Part shown: piece by piece, positions 51,766-60,055 of the stretch | Position numbering within the stretch: position 1 is the stretch's first letter | Layout of the letters: each line of letters starts with the position of its first letter | From: KBS50 sp042434095 | GTDB lineage: Bacteria; Actinomycetota; Actinomycetes; Mycobacteriales; Micromonosporaceae | Assembly: GCF_042434095.1 (NCBI RefSeq) | Contig: NZ_JBHLUE010000034.1 | Span: 310,001 to 374,000 of the forward strand | Direction of reading: 5' to 3' | DNA: 64,000 nucleotides | Program-made: the position numbers and the translations under genes | The notes under the pieces: model-generated | The model's input: the letters and a program-made list of their open reading frames with translations, nothing else | Told to the model about the DNA's origin: nothing | The model's database searches: none

Positions 51766-51948
51766 ATGCTGTCCCGGCTGGAGTGGCGCGTCGCCCTCTA
51801 CATCCTGGTAATTCTGTTCACCACCGCCGTCTCGATCGGCGCGCTCGTCGAGCTGAGCGGCTGGAGTGCCGCGATTCTGCCGGTGGGCGGCACTATCTGC
51901 GCGATTCAGTACGGCCGCACCCTGCCCCGAAGAGCCGAGACCCGCTGA
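51766..51948 (+). CDS. Small hydrophobic protein
   Basis: 60 residues with two helices (VALYILVILFTTAVSIGALV and AAILPVGGTICAIQYG) and a charged C-terminus. Ribosome-binding site not obvious. It ends nine bases before the left attachment repeat of the island, so it marks the last core gene before the insertion. Confidence 0.55.
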   Translation: MLSRLEWRVALYILVILFTTAVSIGALVELSGWSAAILPVGGTICAIQYGRTLPRRAETR

Positions 51949-51956
51949 GGCCGGCC

Positions 51957-52001
51957 TGGAGCCCCCGGCCGGGCTCGTACCGGCGACATCTCGCTTACAA
52001 G
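51957..52001 (+). repeat. Left attachment repeat (3' half of tRNA-Thr)
   Basis: 45 bp beginning TGGAGCCCCCGGCCGGG and ending CGACATCTCGCTTACAAG match 59979-60023 with two substitutions. This is the T-arm, acceptor and anticodon-loop half of tRNA-Thr(TGT), displaced when the island integrated. The two substitutions alter the T-loop, so it is not a functional tRNA part. Confidence 0.9.
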
Positions 52002-52143
52002 CTCTGTGCAGGCCGTCCGGGCGCTTCCGTGCGCGTCCGTGACGTGGGTCCGTGATCCGCCTCTGCCCGCTACGGGCCTTCGGTGGTTGGGCCCGTTGCT
52101 GTCGCCGTTGCTGTCGGCAGCCACCGCTAGCGTCGGTTTGTCG

Positions 52144-52359
52144 TCAACCAGCAGGCGGTGGCGGCGCAACCGCCGTGCAGGCAGCGACGGGAGCACCGGG
52201 CTCCTCATGGTCGATCTCGTACTGGCGCTCGCCACAGGGCTCCGGCGGCTCATGCTCGCGCCAGTAATGTCCGCAGTCGGGGCAGTCGCCGTACCAGCGT
52301 GGCCTCCGTCGCGCCTTCACATTTCGCACTGTCGCCTGGCTACGAGCGCCGAGGTACAC
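52144..52359 (-). CDS. Small Cys-rich (zinc-ribbon-like) island protein
   Basis: 71 residues from a GTG at 52359. A basic start (VRNVKARRRPRWYG) leads to CPDCGHYWREHEPPEPCGE with three Cys and two His, then an acidic stretch and an Ala/Pro tail. It may be a phage- or ICE-type zinc-ribbon protein. Wobble GC is lower than in core genes, which fits foreign origin. It lies between two copies of the attachment-type repeat. Confidence 0.45.
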   Translation of the reverse strand: MYLGARSQATVRNVKARRRPRWYGDCPDCGHYWREHEPPEPCGERQYEIDHEEPGAPVAACTAVAPPPPAG

Positions 52360-52712
52360 CCCGTCGGGCGTTGCGGTCCCAAGCTGCCGACCTCTGCCAG
52401 CCGGTGGCGACTGGCGTCAACGAGCAGGTAGTGGACGTCGGTCGGTGATCGGTTGCGGTACTCATCAGCGCTCGCGCTGCCTTCTTGCTGCTTCGCTGCC
52501 TGACGCCCGCTTACAAGCTCTGTGCATCGCATCCGCGCACGGTCGGCAACTGCTGCTCGCTGGGGCGTCGTCCTACCAAGCCTTGGGCCTCCGCGGGTCG
52601 CGCCGCCTCGATGGGCTCATTGACCGCAATGTTGTGCGAGCCCTAGCTTAACTGGGGCGGCCCTAGACAAGCACTTGATCGATCCCGTCGATTCCGAGAA
52701 GCGAGGCTAGCT
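52360..52712. other. Non-coding island segment with a third attachment-like repeat
   Basis: 353 bp without a gene I can support. It contains CGCTTACAAGCTCTGTGCA at 52508-52526, identical to 51992-52010 and sharing CGCTTACAAG with the tRNA anticodon region. The segment up to 52508 may be the remnant of a separate small insertion. Confidence 0.6.
52508..52526 (+). repeat. Third copy of the attachment-core sequence (19 bp)
   Basis: CGCTTACAAGCTCTGTGCA matches 51992-52010 exactly, including nine bases that are not part of tRNA-Thr. The ~500 bp between them are therefore bracketed by their own direct repeats. Confidence 0.8.
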
Positions 52713-53215
52713 GTGGTAGACGTGACCTCCCTACTCAGCGCCGGAGCAGCCACTCTAGCCGCCGGCTTGGCTGCTGCGAATCTCGTCATGTCTGAACGAC
52801 GCGAACAGAGCCGCTGGGTACGCGATGTCCTTATCGAGACCTACGTTTCCTTCCTCGATGCCAGTTTTGGAAGCGGGCGAACATCACGTCACGCCATGGA
52901 GTCGAGACGAGTAGCAGACCACGATGAGGAGGAGTTAGACGAACTAAGAGAACGCGCTCGACTCATGCATGCGCGCCAGGTAGAAAGCTTGACCCGACTA
53001 CGCTTCTGGCGAGCGGGGATGTTGTAAGAGCGGCCGAATCGCTACATCTGAGAGATCACGAAGTAGCAGACCTCGCTTTTGGCGAGACGCTTCCCGGCGA
53101 AGCAGAGTGGGCAACAACCCGAACCCGACAGCAGAGCGCACGAGAGCAATTGATTGCCGTCGCCAGAAAGTCCATGCGCCTGCGTGGGAGTACCACAATC
53201 GGCCACACGGGTTGA
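52713..53215 (+). pseudogene. Frameshifted island gene (membrane-anchored helical protein)
   Basis: The first frame runs from 52713 for 104 residues: a hydrophobic helix (LLSAGAATLAAGLAAANLVM), then SERREQSRWVRDVLIETYVSF and a charged helix, stopping at 53025. Shifting by one base at the GGGG run near 53017 restores an open, coding-like frame (GDVVRAAESLHLRDHEVADL and on) to a TGA at 53213. Together they would give ~167 residues of a typical DUF-type protein with one anchor and a coiled coil. A single lost G explains it. Confidence 0.7.
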
Positions 53216-53385
53216 TTCGCCACGCGAACCCCGGACACCCGCCTTGCAAAGGCGGCACCGCACTCCTGACGAGTGTGGACCGAAGCCAGCGAGTGGCGTT
53301 GGCATCGTGCCGCTTGCCAGCCTGTGTCAGCGGTTGTCGGTCCTTGCGGCGGGGCGTGCTGACTTTCTGCTGACCATGCTGCCGG

Positions 53386-54351
53386 CTAGCCCAACTGCTC
53401 GACCGACCCCACAAGTCGCGCTCGGAGCGTACCTACGACCGAGGTGACAGCTCGTTGGAGATCCGCTGGCGGTGGCAGAGGCGGTAGGACCAACTCTGCC
53501 AAGGTGCGGTTCGCCTGCCGACCGTATGAGTACCGATACCGGTTGGCCCTGATGCACATAGCCCACCAAAGGCATTCGGCGTCGGACGTAGCAACTCGCG
53601 GGGTGAGAATCGCAACATCACGGCCACACAGAAACGGTTCGGGCTGAAGGAAGGTAGCTAGCGGCGTACCGCCAAGAGCAACAGTAAGCTCACCCGCCTT
53701 ACCAGGCACAAGACCGGGACTGAGCTCAACCCTTGCCGAAACCCCGTTGTTCCTGTCCGTCCGACTCACGAAGTTTATGCCATTGGGGGCCGATACCTTC
53801 GTTAGCCGGTTCAATTCCAAGCTATGGCCGTACCGGATATCAAACAGCTCGCCAACCCTGCCGCCACCGGGGGAACTGTCACCACTTGGTGTGGAGATAT
53901 TTGGAATGGCTCGTATCATCTCGCGCACTGGCCGAGCCATGTCCACGCCGGCCGGAATTCGATCCGGCAGCATAAGGGTTCTGAGCGTCCTGTTGGCTTC
54001 ACGGCCGAATGCGGTATAGCGATACCTGTTTGCCTCAATGCACATCGCGTAGTACAGACGATCGTGGAGCGACATATCAGGATCGTGCGGCGTAAGTACA
54101 GCCACGTTCTGAGCAGTGTAGAAGGGCGCCTGCTGAACAAAGGTGGCTAAGACGTACGAGCCACCGAGCGCGACAGTGAGCAGCCCCGCCGGATAGGGCC
54201 TCACGTTTCTGACGGGAGCAACGTAGCCAGACACTCCCTGGTTCGACCCACGCCTACCGACGAAAGCAATTCCGTCGGCCCGGGGAGCCATCTTGTTGTA
54301 GTCGAATTTGTTCCCGTACGTTACTTCGAAAAGGCTATCAAGCGTCCTCAC
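53386..54351 (-). CDS. hsdS: Restriction-modification specificity subunit with two TRDs
   Basis: 321 residues from a GTG that overlaps the methylase end by 14 bases. Two similar target-recognition halves: the first has LFEVTYGNKFDYNKM, GLLTVALGGSYVLATF and CIEANRYRYTAFGREANRTL; the second has LFDIRYGHSLELNRL, GELTVALGGTPLATF and CIRANRYRYSYGRQANRTL. The conserved spacing shows an internal duplication, as in type I and IIB/IIG S proteins, with each half reading one part of a bipartite site. It lacks the long coiled-coil spacers of classical HsdS. Confidence 0.85.
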   Translation of the reverse strand: MRTLDSLFEVTYGNKFDYNKMAPRADGIAFVGRRGSNQGVSGYVAPVRNVRPYPAGLLTVALGGSYVLATFVQQAPFYTAQNVAVLTPHDPDMSLHDRLYYAMCIEANRYRYTAFGREANRTLRTLMLPDRIPAGVDMARPVREMIRAIPNISTPSGDSSPGGGRVGELFDIRYGHSLELNRLTKVSAPNGINFVSRTDRNNGVSARVELSPGLVPGKAGELTVALGGTPLATFLQPEPFLCGRDVAILTPRVATSDAECLWWAMCIRANRYRYSYGRQANRTLAELVLPPLPPPADLQRAVTSVVGTLRARLVGSVEQLG

Positions 54352-55702
54352 TTGAAGCCCCTTCCTCCACCGGCTGCGTCTTGACTATCTGAAAGAGCGC
54401 GTAGTTGCGCACCGCATTTTCAAAGTCGTCCAACGTTAGCGCCTTGTAGTCCGTTTCCATGTATGCCTCGGCAACCCATTCATCGTCGGCTGCGACCTTG
54501 GCACTGACAGAACGCCCGGGAGAGACTTCACGATTGATGAAGGCGTCCACCCATCCATCGCGGATCGCCTGCCATTGACCATATAGGTCCACGCGACCCA
54601 TGTGCTTGGTCTTGATAAAACCATCGTCGCGCCAGTAGCCGAACCAGGTCTTCTTACCTGACCTAGCATGGGGCTTTTTCGCAGTGAACACCATAATGCA
54701 CGTGACCACTCCTACTGGGTAGAACAATTCATGGGGCATGGACATGACAGCTTCGAGCGTGTGCTTCCGCAGAAGGACATCTTTGAAGGTACTCGGGGCC
54801 GTTGCCACCGACACGGGGACGATTGCAATTCCCGTGCCGCCTTCAACGAGCATATCCAACATATTGTCGACGAATGCCAGCTCGTGCAAAGAGCCAGAGC
54901 CCTGCGCGTAAGGAGGGTTAATCATTCCGACCGTCGGCTTGCGGGCGACGATGTCTTGCTTGAACGGCGCATCGAAGCACGAGCCTTGGTAAAGATTCGC
55001 TTTACCGTCGCCACGCAGGATCATATTAGAGGCCGCCAGTGCGTACATGTGCGGCTGATGCTCGATGCCGATAAGGTTCTTCTTTTTGACCGTCAGACGC
55101 TGCTCTTCGGTCGTTGTCTGGCGAATCATTCGATCCATGGCGCTGATCAGGAAGCCGCCAGTACCTGCGCAAGGGTCAATGACCCGATCGGTCGGGTGGA
55201 CGTTGGCGAGGAGCGCGAAGAGCTCGGTGATATGGCGCGGCGTCAGAACGATTCCTAGCGCCTTCTTATCGCCGCCGGTGTACTTTAGGAACTCTCCGTA
55301 GAAGCGGCCCACTACATCATGGGCACTATAAACCGCAATAAACGGCCAGACTTTTTCCTTGATGCGCCTGATTACTTCATGAAGAACGCCTTTGGGGAAC
55401 TCGGTTGTTGCTACCCGCAATGCCGGGTGAACGGTAATACCAGAGTAGGGCTGAGCGATATCCATCTTCTTCGAGTGCGGGATGTCTGCCTCGTCGATCT
55501 GCTCTCGCAGTACCTCACCCCAGCGCTTCTGGAGCTTCGCCGGCGAGGTCAGGTCGCCATAACCCTTAGCGAAGGATTGGTCCTGGAGGACGATGAGGGT
55601 TCCCGAGACCAAGAGCGGCTTCTGTTCCTCGGTCAGCTTCGCATGCTTCCAAAGGAAGTCGTGCAGCTCGCGGCTGAATGCCATGAGGTCATTTTCGCGC
55701 AA
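54338..55702 (-). CDS. hsdM: N6-adenine DNA methyltransferase (HsdM-like)
   Basis: 454 residues if the TTG at 55702 is used; ATG at 55684 is the alternative. Helical N-terminus, then SAM-binding motif I DPCAGTGGF at 176-184 and catalytic motif IV NPPY at 262-265. The middle contains GIEHQPHMYALAASNMILRG and HELAFVDNMLDML. Shorter than many HsdM (~500), with an extended C-terminus of unknown role. Codon use is less GC-biased than in core genes. Operon order is nuclease, methylase, specificity. Confidence 0.92.
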   Translation of the reverse strand: MRENDLMAFSRELHDFLWKHAKLTEEQKPLLVSGTLIVLQDQSFAKGYGDLTSPAKLQKRWGEVLREQIDEADIPHSKKMDIAQPYSGITVHPALRVATTEFPKGVLHEVIRRIKEKVWPFIAVYSAHDVVGRFYGEFLKYTGGDKKALGIVLTPRHITELFALLANVHPTDRVIDPCAGTGGFLISAMDRMIRQTTTEEQRLTVKKKNLIGIEHQPHMYALAASNMILRGDGKANLYQGSCFDAPFKQDIVARKPTVGMINPPYAQGSGSLHELAFVDNMLDMLVEGGTGIAIVPVSVATAPSTFKDVLLRKHTLEAVMSMPHELFYPVGVVTCIMVFTAKKPHARSGKKTWFGYWRDDGFIKTKHMGRVDLYGQWQAIRDGWVDAFINREVSPGRSVSAKVAADDEWVAEAYMETDYKALTLDDFENAVRNYALFQIVKTQPVEEGASSEDA

Positions 55703-55738
55703 CTTTTCGACCTCGGGTGAATACTCTGCCGCATTGGT

Positions 55739-56212
55739 CTAGTCGCTAAAGGGAATTAGATGGTCAAGCTCAGCACCTGTCGGCGACTTTAGTTCGGTTG
55801 ACGCCATCGCGCCTCGCACATGAACGAAGGTGCTAACCAACAATTCGTCCAGGGATTCGCCAGAAACACCTAGGGCGATTGTGTTGTACTCCTTGGACAG
55901 AAAGCTTGCGTAGTGGAGAGCACCGTCCACGGCGAATTCAGCGATCCTATCGCCGGTGCTACTTTGATGGCGCGCCCTGGAAGCCTTGCATTCTACGACG
56001 ATCACATAGTCCGGGTTCTTCGGTGACGTGATAATAAAATCCGGGTACCCGACGCCGCTACCGCCAGTCTTCGAAGCTTGCCTAAGCAGTCTTTTTACCG
56101 CCGCGATAGCCGACTGCTGACGCTCAACAACAATCTCTGCTGCTGGGTCGAAGTACCCCAACTCCGCTAGCCGCTCTCGGACAATGTCTTCGGTCACGGC
56201 TTCGTTCGGCAT
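55739..56212 (-). CDS. PD-(D/E)XK nuclease, stand-alone HsdR N-terminal-like domain
   Basis: 157 residues from the ATG at 56212. The HSDR_N-type nuclease core is visible: EIVVERQQSAIAAVKRLL, GYPDFIITSPKNPDYVIVVE and CKASRA, giving Asp58, Glu74 and Lys76. The protein ends at a TAG, 36 bases before the methylase start, with no helicase domain. Type I HsdR is usually ~1000 residues, so this is a domain-sized nuclease. It is the first gene of the R-M-S operon. Confidence 0.8.
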   Translation of the reverse strand: MPNEAVTEDIVRERLAELGYFDPAAEIVVERQQSAIAAVKRLLRQASKTGGSGVGYPDFIITSPKNPDYVIVVECKASRARHQSSTGDRIAEFAVDGALHYASFLSKEYNTIALGVSGESLDELLVSTFVHVRGAMASTELKSPTGAELDHLIPFSD

Positions 56213-56825
56213 GGGGTTCCTATCGGCTGACGCGGGAGGGAGTGTCCTTTTTACCACTTCGAAGACCTCTCGGGTGGACGCGGGCGACCACGAAGAGGCG
56301 GTCTCTGCCATCCCGTCTGCCGTCGACCCGCCCACCGGGGAGCGGGCCGCCGCCCGGCCCGCCACGTCAAGACGGCCTTGACGCACGGTTGGACGCTGGC
56401 GGGTCGGGCGGTGGTCCGCTCGGCTTGCCTGGGTCGTCGGCTGGCGGGATGGCTCCCGCAACCACCCACGGACCGCAACGCGCCGACGGGGTTGCAACCA
56501 TCTCGGAGCCTGAGCGCCCCCGCCGGAGGCGCAGTAACCGCAACCCCGCACCGCCGCCAGCTCGCCGACGCGGCCGGCGTGCGCTCCCCTACGCCGCGCG
56601 GGCTCGTGGCCGCGCGGCCCGGCCGGCTGCTGGCCCACCATCACCCGGTCAACCGCTCTGTCGTTCTGCGGCGGCCCCTTGGGCTTCCCGCTCTCCGCGC
56701 CAGCCGCCGGGCGTGTTGCGTGGCCGGAGTCGGAGCGCCAGCGGAGCGACGGACGCGCGCCCTAGCGGCGGCGCGTGCGGCCCGCTCAGGGCCGCCTTGA
56801 AGACGTACAGAAACTTTGAACACGC
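56213..56825. other. GC-rich segment between nuclease gene and IS481 element
   Basis: 613 bp that contrast with the lower-GC R-M genes to the left. Several reading frames stay open only because of the high GC; none shows motifs or a ribosome site. The first ~100 bases should hold the promoter of the R-M-S operon. No gene supported. Confidence 0.5.
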
Positions 56826-56912
56826 TGCCGGCGGCCGGCTTGTCCGGTCTCGGGACCTGCGTGACACATCGGTATCAGGACCTGGGTGACACTCCGCTGA
56901 GTGTTGGTGGAG

Positions 56913-59066
56913 ATGAGCGTGATGGAACAGCGGTATCGAGCCGTCCAGGAGGTGCTTGCCGGATCCACGGTCACGGACGTCGCCGAACGATTCGGGGTCT
57001 CCCGCCAGGCGGTGCATCGCTGGCTGGCCTGGTATCAGGACGAGGGCTTGGAAGGGCTGGCGGACCGGTCCAGCCGGCCGCGCTCCTCACCTGGCCAGAC
57101 TGCTCCTGAGGTGGAGGCGCTCATCTGTGAGCTGCGCCGGAACCACCCACGATGGGGTGCCCGTCGCCTGCTCTATGAGCTTGGCCGTCGTGACTGCCCC
57201 GGGCCGATCCCGTCTCGGATCACCGTGCATCGGGTGCTGATCCGGCACGGCCTGATCGATCCGACACCTCGTCGGCGTCGGCGTGAGGACTACCGGCGCT
57301 GGGAACGTGGCCGGCCGATGGAGCTGTGGCAGATGGACATCGTCGGCGGCATCCAGCTGGCCGATGGCGGTGAGGCGAAGGTCGTCACCGGCGTGGACGA
57401 CCACTCCCGCTTCTGCGTCATCGCCGCCGTGGTCCGGCGGGCCACCGGTCGGGCGATCTGTCTCGCCTTCGTCGAGGCCCTGCACAGGTTCGGGATTCCC
57501 GAGGAGGTGCTCACGGACAATGGCAAGCAGTTCACTGCCCGGTTCGGTCGCGGTGGCGGTGAGGTGATGTTCGACCGGATCTGCCGGGAGAACGGCATCA
57601 CCCACCGGCTGACCAAGCCCCGCTCACCCACCAACACCGGCAAGGTCGAGCGGTTCCACCAGACCCTGCAACGCGAACTCCTCGACGACGTCGAGGTCTG
57701 GGCCACCCCAGAGGAAGCCCAGGCAGCGATCGACGCCTTCCGGCACGAATACAACACCGAACGACCCCACCAGTCCCTCGGGATGGCGTTCCCTGCCGAC
57801 CGTTTCACCGCCCAGCCAGCTGAGGAACAGCTGCCGCTGCAGCTGCCGCCAGCGCTGGCCACCACCATCCCCTCGCCCCGCCGGCCACTGCCGGCAACAC
57901 CGGCACCGGCGCCTCCAGCACCCGCCGGGCATGTCGTCGCCCCAACAGTGCCGGTGGCCGCCAGCGAGGACGTCGGCCTGGCCGTGGAGGTCACCCGCCT
58001 CGTTCCGGCATCGGGCAACCTCACCGTCTGCGGACAGCAGTTCTGGCTCAGCCCCAACCGCGCCGGACTTCCGGTCACCCTGTGGGCCGACACCACCGTC
58101 GTTCACCTGCTCATCGACGGCGTCCGGCTCAAGACCGTCCCGTCCCGACTCACCGCTGCGCACCTGCGCCAACTCCTCGCCGACGACGGCCAACCGGCCG
58201 GGCCGCCACCGATCACCACCGGCACCGTTCAGGTCGGCGCCCCGATCGAGGTCGAGCGGCTCGTCAACGCCACTGGCCTGATCAGCCTTGCCGGTCGGCA
58301 ACACCCCGTCGGCTACCACTTCGCCGGCAGGCGCGTCACCGTCCGCCTCGACCGCGGCCTCATGCAGATCACCGCCGACGGCGTCCTGCTGCGCAGCCTG
58401 CCCAACCCACTCACCGCCGCCGAGATCGCCGGCATCCGCGACGCCCGTCCCGCCGGACCACCACCAGCACCGGCGCCCGAACCCGTGCGGGTCGAACGCC
58501 GCGTCAGCTGCCGAGGATCCCTGGTCATCGCCGGTCAACGCATCCACGTCGGCATCGCCCACGCCGGAACCACCCTCACCGTCGAAGCCGCCGACGCCAC
58601 CTTCCGCGTCCACGACGGCGACCAACTCCTCACCGAAGTCCCCCACACCACCCTCAAGCCGATCGCCCGTTTCAAGGTCCGCAAACCCGAACCCCGAGAA
58701 GCCGCCAGTCACCGGATCACCCTGCCCAGCCCGGACCGGCACAATGACAACCGTGACGGTCGACCAACCCGGGGAGATCAACCCAGGAGACATCTACGAG
58801 GACTGCTCCTTCCACCCCGTCCTATGCACCCACAACGACGGCGAAGTACTCATGGGCATCTCCCTGATCGACGCCACCGCACCACGAACTTGCGACCTCG
58901 AACACTGCGGCGTCATCAAGCTCTCCATCCACGACGTCAACGCCGCACGAGCCGACTGGCCGGCATACCTAGTACGACGCAAAGCAGAGTTCGAAGCCGA
59001 ACACGACAAGCCGACTACCTGACCGACCATCGGCAAGAGCCCACAAGTAACTACAAGATCGTCTAG
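56913..59066 (+). CDS. IS481-family transposase with C-terminal beta repeats
   Basis: About 717 residues if the frame is followed to 59066. N-terminal helix-turn-helix (VTDVAERFGVSRQAVHRWLA) and a second HTH, then the DDE integrase core with D142 (WQMDIVGG), D202 (TDNGKQF) and E246 (GKVERFHQTLQRE). Residues ~355-600 contain three similar beta-strand units (for example VTRLVPASGNLTVCGQQFW and VERLVNATGLISLAGRQHP), as in long actinobacterial IS481 transposases. The last ~100 codons overlap the passenger gene and have poor protein-like composition, so the natural end is probably near 58740. Start codon choice (56901-56922) is uncertain. Confidence 0.88.
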   Translation: MSVMEQRYRAVQEVLAGSTVTDVAERFGVSRQAVHRWLAWYQDEGLEGLADRSSRPRSSPGQTAPEVEALICELRRNHPRWGARRLLYELGRRDCPGPIPSRITVHRVLIRHGLIDPTPRRRRREDYRRWERGRPMELWQMDIVGGIQLADGGEAKVVTGVDDHSRFCVIAAVVRRATGRAICLAFVEALHRFGIPEEVLTDNGKQFTARFGRGGGEVMFDRICRENGITHRLTKPRSPTNTGKVERFHQTLQRELLDDVEVWATPEEAQAAIDAFRHEYNTERPHQSLGMAFPADRFTAQPAEEQLPLQLPPALATTIPSPRRPLPATPAPAPPAPAGHVVAPTVPVAASEDVGLAVEVTRLVPASGNLTVCGQQFWLSPNRAGLPVTLWADTTVVHLLIDGVRLKTVPSRLTAAHLRQLLADDGQPAGPPPITTGTVQVGAPIEVERLVNATGLISLAGRQHPVGYHFAGRRVTVRLDRGLMQITADGVLLRSLPNPLTAAEIAGIRDARPAGPPPAPAPEPVRVERRVSCRGSLVIAGQRIHVGIAHAGTTLTVEAADATFRVHDGDQLLTEVPHTTLKPIARFKVRKPEPREAASHRITLPSPDRHNDNRDGRPTRGDQPRRHLRGLLLPPRPMHPQRRRSTHGHLPDRRHRTTNLRPRTLRRHQALHPRRQRRTSRLAGIPSTTQSRVRSRTRQADYLTDHRQEPTSNYKIV
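58744..59022 (+). CDS. IS481 passenger protein, function unknown
   Basis: 92 residues from the ATG at 58744, overlapping the 3' end of the transposase frame. Acidic, with GEINPGDIYEDCSFHPVLC, then CDLEHCGVIKLSIHDVNAARADW (split) and a charged C-terminus; three or four Cys/His positions might bind metal. It lies inside the inverted repeats and so travels with the element. I recognise no family. Confidence 0.65.
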   Translation: MTTVTVDQPGEINPGDIYEDCSFHPVLCTHNDGEVLMGISLIDATAPRTCDLEHCGVIKLSIHDVNAARADWPAYLVRRKAEFEAEHDKPTT

Positions 59067-59217
59067 CCGGACGTGTCACTCACGTCCTGAGACTGATCTG
59101 TCACGCACGTGCTGAGACCCGACATGCCGGCGGCCGGCCTGTCGTACTGCGCTTAATGCGTTACGCCGTGGCTTCACTTGATGCGTGACACTCCGTCGAG
59201 TGTTGGTGGAGTTGACT

Positions 59218-59395
59218 ATGACGGAGCAGCGGTATCGGGCCGTGCTCGAAGTTCAGGCCGGGGTTCCGGTAACCGAGGTCGCGGATCGGTTCAGGGTGTC
59301 CCGGCAGGCGGTGCACCGCTGGATGCGCTGGTATCGCGATGAGGGCTTGGACGGGCTGGCCGACCGATCCCACCGGCCGCGTTCGGATCCCTGGC
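59218..59395 (+). pseudogene. Truncated second IS481 transposase (N-terminus only)
   Basis: Begins MTEQRYRAVLEVQAGVPVTE, closely matching the start of the intact transposase, and keeps the first HTH (DRFRVSRQAVHRWMRWY) up to GLADRSHRPR. Near 59390 the sequence switches to integrase coding DNA in another frame. The upstream DNA (GTGACACTCCGTCGAGTG) also matches the left end of the intact IS. Confidence 0.85.
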
Positions 59396-59905
59396 CGCGG
59401 GGAGCTTGTCGGCCTCCGCTGGTCAGATGTTGATCTCGACGCTGGCACGCCCCGCGTCCAACAGATTGTCCAGCGGGTTGCCGGGCAGCTGCACCTCCTG
59501 GACGCCAAGATCGAGGACTCTGAGGCGGTCCTGCCTTTGCCCGACGTCACCTGGATCACGCTGCTCGACCACCAGGAACGCCAGCGGGCGGAACGGGCCG
59601 CGCTCGCGGAGGTCTGGGAGGATCACGACCTGCTCTTCCCCTCGGAGCGCGGCACCCCGATGGAGCCGACCAACCTCAGCCGCTCCTTCGCCCGGCTCCG
59701 CGAGGCCGCCGGGTTGCCCGGGGTCCGTCTGCACGACCTGCGGCACACGGTCGTCTCCCTGCTGATGGAGCTCGGCGTTCCTCCGCACGTCGTCCAGGCC
59801 GTCGCCCGGCACGCGGACGTGAAGATCACGTTGAAGGTCTACGCCCATGCGAATCTTGACGCCATGCGGCAGGCCCTCGGCAAGCTCGACGGGCGGCTGT
59901 CGTGA
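59394..59905 (+). pseudogene. Truncated tyrosine recombinase/integrase (C-terminal half)
   Basis: About 170 residues of a phage-type integrase, starting abruptly at RGELVGLRWSDVDL. The HxxR box is HDLRHTVVSLLMELG, followed by the RHAD motif and the nucleophile Tyr in KVYAHANLD. The N-terminal DNA-binding domain and the first catalytic Arg (normally just before the GE of the first box) are missing at the IS junction. It points at the tRNA-Thr attachment site, so it is the island's own integrase, now broken. Confidence 0.85.
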
Positions 59906-59978
59906 GCCCGTTGCTGTCAGCGTTGCTGTCAACCGACCACCTGGCGACGGCCGCCGCGCTGGAACCCGTTGTGGTGCT

Positions 59979-60023
59979 TGGAGCCCCCGGCCGGGATCGA
60001 ACCGGCGACATCTCGCTTACAAG
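59979..60023 (+). repeat. Right attachment repeat within tRNA-Thr
   Basis: The 45 bp from the tRNA 3' end to the anticodon loop match 51957-52001 with two differences. Together they bracket ~8.0 kb of island DNA. Confidence 0.9.
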
Positions 60024-60055
60024 GCGAGTGCTCTGGCCAACTGAGCTACAGGGGC
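59979..60055 (-). tRNA. tRNA-Thr (anticodon TGT)
   Basis: Cloverleaf read on the minus strand: acceptor GCCCCTG pairs with CGGGGGC; D arm GCTC...GAGC; anticodon stem CTCGC/GCGAG with loop CTTGTAA, anticodon TGT; T arm GCCGG-TTCGATC-CCGGC; TCCA at the 3' end is genomically encoded. The 3' half from the anticodon loop onward is duplicated at 51957-52001, marking this gene as the integration site of the island. Confidence 0.96.

Larger units (their letters stand above)
56841..59124 (+). mobile_element. IS481-family insertion sequence with passenger gene
   Basis: The ends are imperfect inverted repeats of ~55 bp: left TGTCCGGTCTCGGGACCTGC, right (reverse complement) TGTCGGGTCTCAGCACGTGC, each continuing with GTGACA ... 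GTGACAC. A 14-bp direct repeat TGCCGGCGGCCGGC flanks the element (56826-56839 and 59125-59138; one extra T on the left), consistent with an IS481 target duplication. Contents are a transposase and a small passenger gene. Both ends and the duplication are preserved, so the copy looks recent. Confidence 0.88.

Noticed and set aside
53216..53275. tRNA-Cys/Ala-like anticodon hairpin (CCGCC-TTGCAAA-GGCGG)
   Set aside because: The anticodon stem and loop look right, but neither strand gives matching T, D or acceptor stems. It is probably a chance hairpin or an unrelated repeat in the island.
56378..56800. A 140-codon open frame between the nuclease gene and the IS element
   Set aside because: Composition is Arg/Ala/Pro-rich with no ribosome site or motif, and competing frames are equally open.
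59218..59905. A transposase-integrase fusion protein
   Set aside because: The two coding parts are in different frames and each is truncated at the junction, so it is a rearrangement scar rather than a functional fusion.
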